Source: Chitinophagaceae bacterium
GTDB lineage: Bacteria; Bacteroidota; Bacteroidia; Chitinophagales; Chitinophagaceae
Direction: 5' to 3'
Assembly (NCBI GenBank): GCA_013205585.1
Contig: JABMML010000135.1
Location: forward strand, 1-25,076
Length of the DNA: 25,076 nucleotides
The translations under genes and the position numbers were made by a program. The notes below the pieces were generated by a model that worked only from the letters and a program-made list of their open reading frames with translations, made no database searches and was not told the DNA's origin. Below are positions 23,695 through 25,076 of the stretch, one piece after another. Position 1 is the first letter of the stretch. Each line of letters opens with the position of its first letter.

Positions 23695-23727
23695 TTTGGC
23701 AAAAGTAATTAATTAAGATTATCTTAG
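23695..23727 (+). promoter_or_regulatory. Predicted promoter of the GtrA-like gene
   Basis: TTTG (23695-23698), 21 bases, then TATCTTAG (23720-23727), one mismatch from TAnnTTTG. Transcription would begin about 23733, at or next to the ATG at 23735, so the message may be leaderless. Confidence 0.55.
23700..23707 (-). promoter_or_regulatory. Promoter -7 element of argS
   Basis: TACTTTTG on the minus strand is a perfect TAnnTTTG match, 20 bases before the argS ATG. It sits directly beside the -33 box of the opposite promoter, so polymerase binding on the two strands should compete. Confidence 0.5.
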
Positions 23728-23734
23728 CGCATTG

Positions 23735-24235
23735 ATGTTGAAACTACACGACTTTATTAGCAAAGTTATTCTTGAAATGATAGATTGTTTTTATCCCATT
23801 TTCAAGAAAATGATGCCCTTAAAAACTTTCAGGTACGCTGCCTGTGGTGGCGCCAATACGATATTGGACATTAGCTTGTTTTTTCTGGCCTACAATTATA
23901 TTTTAGACAAGCAATTAATTGATTTAGGCTTTATTAGTATTAGCCCCCATATAGCTTCTTTTATGATTTCTTTCTGTATCACCTTTCCCATAGGCTTTTA
24001 TTTAAGTAGGTATGTGGTCTTTCAGGAGACTACTGTAACTAAGCGTAAACAACTCATGAAGTATTTTATAGTGGTGCTGGGCTGTGTGCTACTTAATTAT
24101 GGCTTTTTAAAGCTATTTGTAGACTATTTCGGTTGGTTTCCTACCATGGCTAAAATAGTCACCACCTTCTTTGTGGTCATCTTTAGTTATACTAGTCAAA
24201 AGAACTTCACTTTTAAGGGTTCAGAAACCCTATAA
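23735..24235 (+). CDS. GtrA-like four-helix membrane protein
   Basis: A 166-residue GtrA family protein. Such proteins have four transmembrane helices and are thought to help move polyprenyl-phosphate-linked sugars across the inner membrane. Helices are visible at about 33-54, 70-90, 109-130 and 137-154. The first has the family opening RYAACGGANTILDISLFF; after the second comes LSRYVVF; the C-terminus is SYTSQKNFTF, the usual end. I start at ATG 23735 rather than the TTG one codon earlier, because the predicted transcript begins right there. No glycosyltransferase gene is adjacent, so the sugar is unknown. dnaK follows after 165 bases. Confidence 0.85.
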   Translation: MLKLHDFISKVILEMIDCFYPIFKKMMPLKTFRYAACGGANTILDISLFFLAYNYILDKQLIDLGFISISPHIASFMISFCITFPIGFYLSRYVVFQETTVTKRKQLMKYFIVVLGCVLLNYGFLKLFVDYFGWFPTMAKIVTTFFVVIFSYTSQKNFTFKGSETL

Positions 24236-24303
24236 TTCTCTGCCTTTTCTACCCCTTTTTTTGGTTTATATGTCAATTACGGCCTTTAATTAGACCCGAT
24301 ATC

Positions 24304-24363
24304 TGCCATATATGACAAATTTGCACCCCTATATGGGCATACCAATTATGGCATAAAGATTGT
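24304..24363 (+). promoter_or_regulatory. Palindrome-rich region upstream of dnaK
   Basis: Contains TGCCATATATGACA (24304-24317, 12 of 14 positions palindromic), CAAATTTG (24316-24323, one mismatch from the -7 box), CCCTATATGGG (24327-24337) and TTATGGCATAA (24346-24356). TGGCATA-N4-TTGT at 24349-24363 resembles a sigma-54 site but has GT instead of GC in the -12 box. No CIRCE operator is seen. The exact promoter is not resolved. Confidence 0.35.
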
Positions 24364-24388
24364 CTATAGTAGAGTAATTAATCATTGA

Positions 24389-25076
<688 letters not shown>

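Overview
The window is a gene-dense, AT-rich stretch of a Bacteroidota chromosome, most likely from the order Chitinophagales (Chitinophagaceae-like). Three things point there. Several families are largely confined to Bacteroidota (DUF3810, DUF2911, DUF6580-like). The promoters repeatedly show the Bacteroidota form, TTTG, about 19-21 bases, then TAnnTTTG. Shine-Dalgarno sequences are almost absent. The species cannot be fixed from the sequence alone. Twenty-eight protein genes (two cut by the window ends) and one tRNA fill almost everything; no gene-free stretch exceeds 300 bases.

Layout. 1-5109 (+ strand): the end of purM, an FtsE-like ATPase, smc and a small two-helix membrane protein. 5108-5324: a palindromic, partly duplicated repeat between convergent genes. 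5335-10839 (- strand): smpB, accD, class II fructose-bisphosphate aldolase, a cystathionine beta-synthase-like enzyme, then the unit DUF177-rpmF-plsX. 10945-13352: DUF3810 membrane protein (+), dcd (-), Sfp-type phosphopantetheinyl transferase (+). 13403-16672: DUF2130 (-), tRNA-Leu(GAG) (+) with a strong terminator, DUF2911 exported protein (-), xerD-like recombinase (-). 16740-21884: YkgJ-type cysteine-cluster protein, YraN, manA, DUF6580-like membrane protein, rnhA, dipeptide epimerase and trmH. 21911-25076: argS (-), GtrA-like membrane protein (+) and the first 225 codons of dnaK (+).

Functionally this is core metabolism and information processing: fatty acid and phospholipid synthesis (accD, plsX, carrier-protein activation), chromosome segregation (smc, xerD, perhaps ftsE), ribosome rescue and translation (smpB, rpmF, argS, trmH, tRNA-Leu), nucleotide metabolism (purM, dcd), sugar metabolism (fba, manA), peptide recycling (epimerase) and protein folding (dnaK). 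I see no phage genes, transposase, CRISPR array, defence island or biosynthetic cluster. What deserves a second look is mostly noncoding: the palindromic repeat near smpB, a hairpin whose U-run abuts the smpB start codon, divergent promoters that overlap or share palindromes, and the palindrome-rich dnaK leader. Several proteins of unknown function carry recognisable catalytic patterns (DUF2130, DUF3810).
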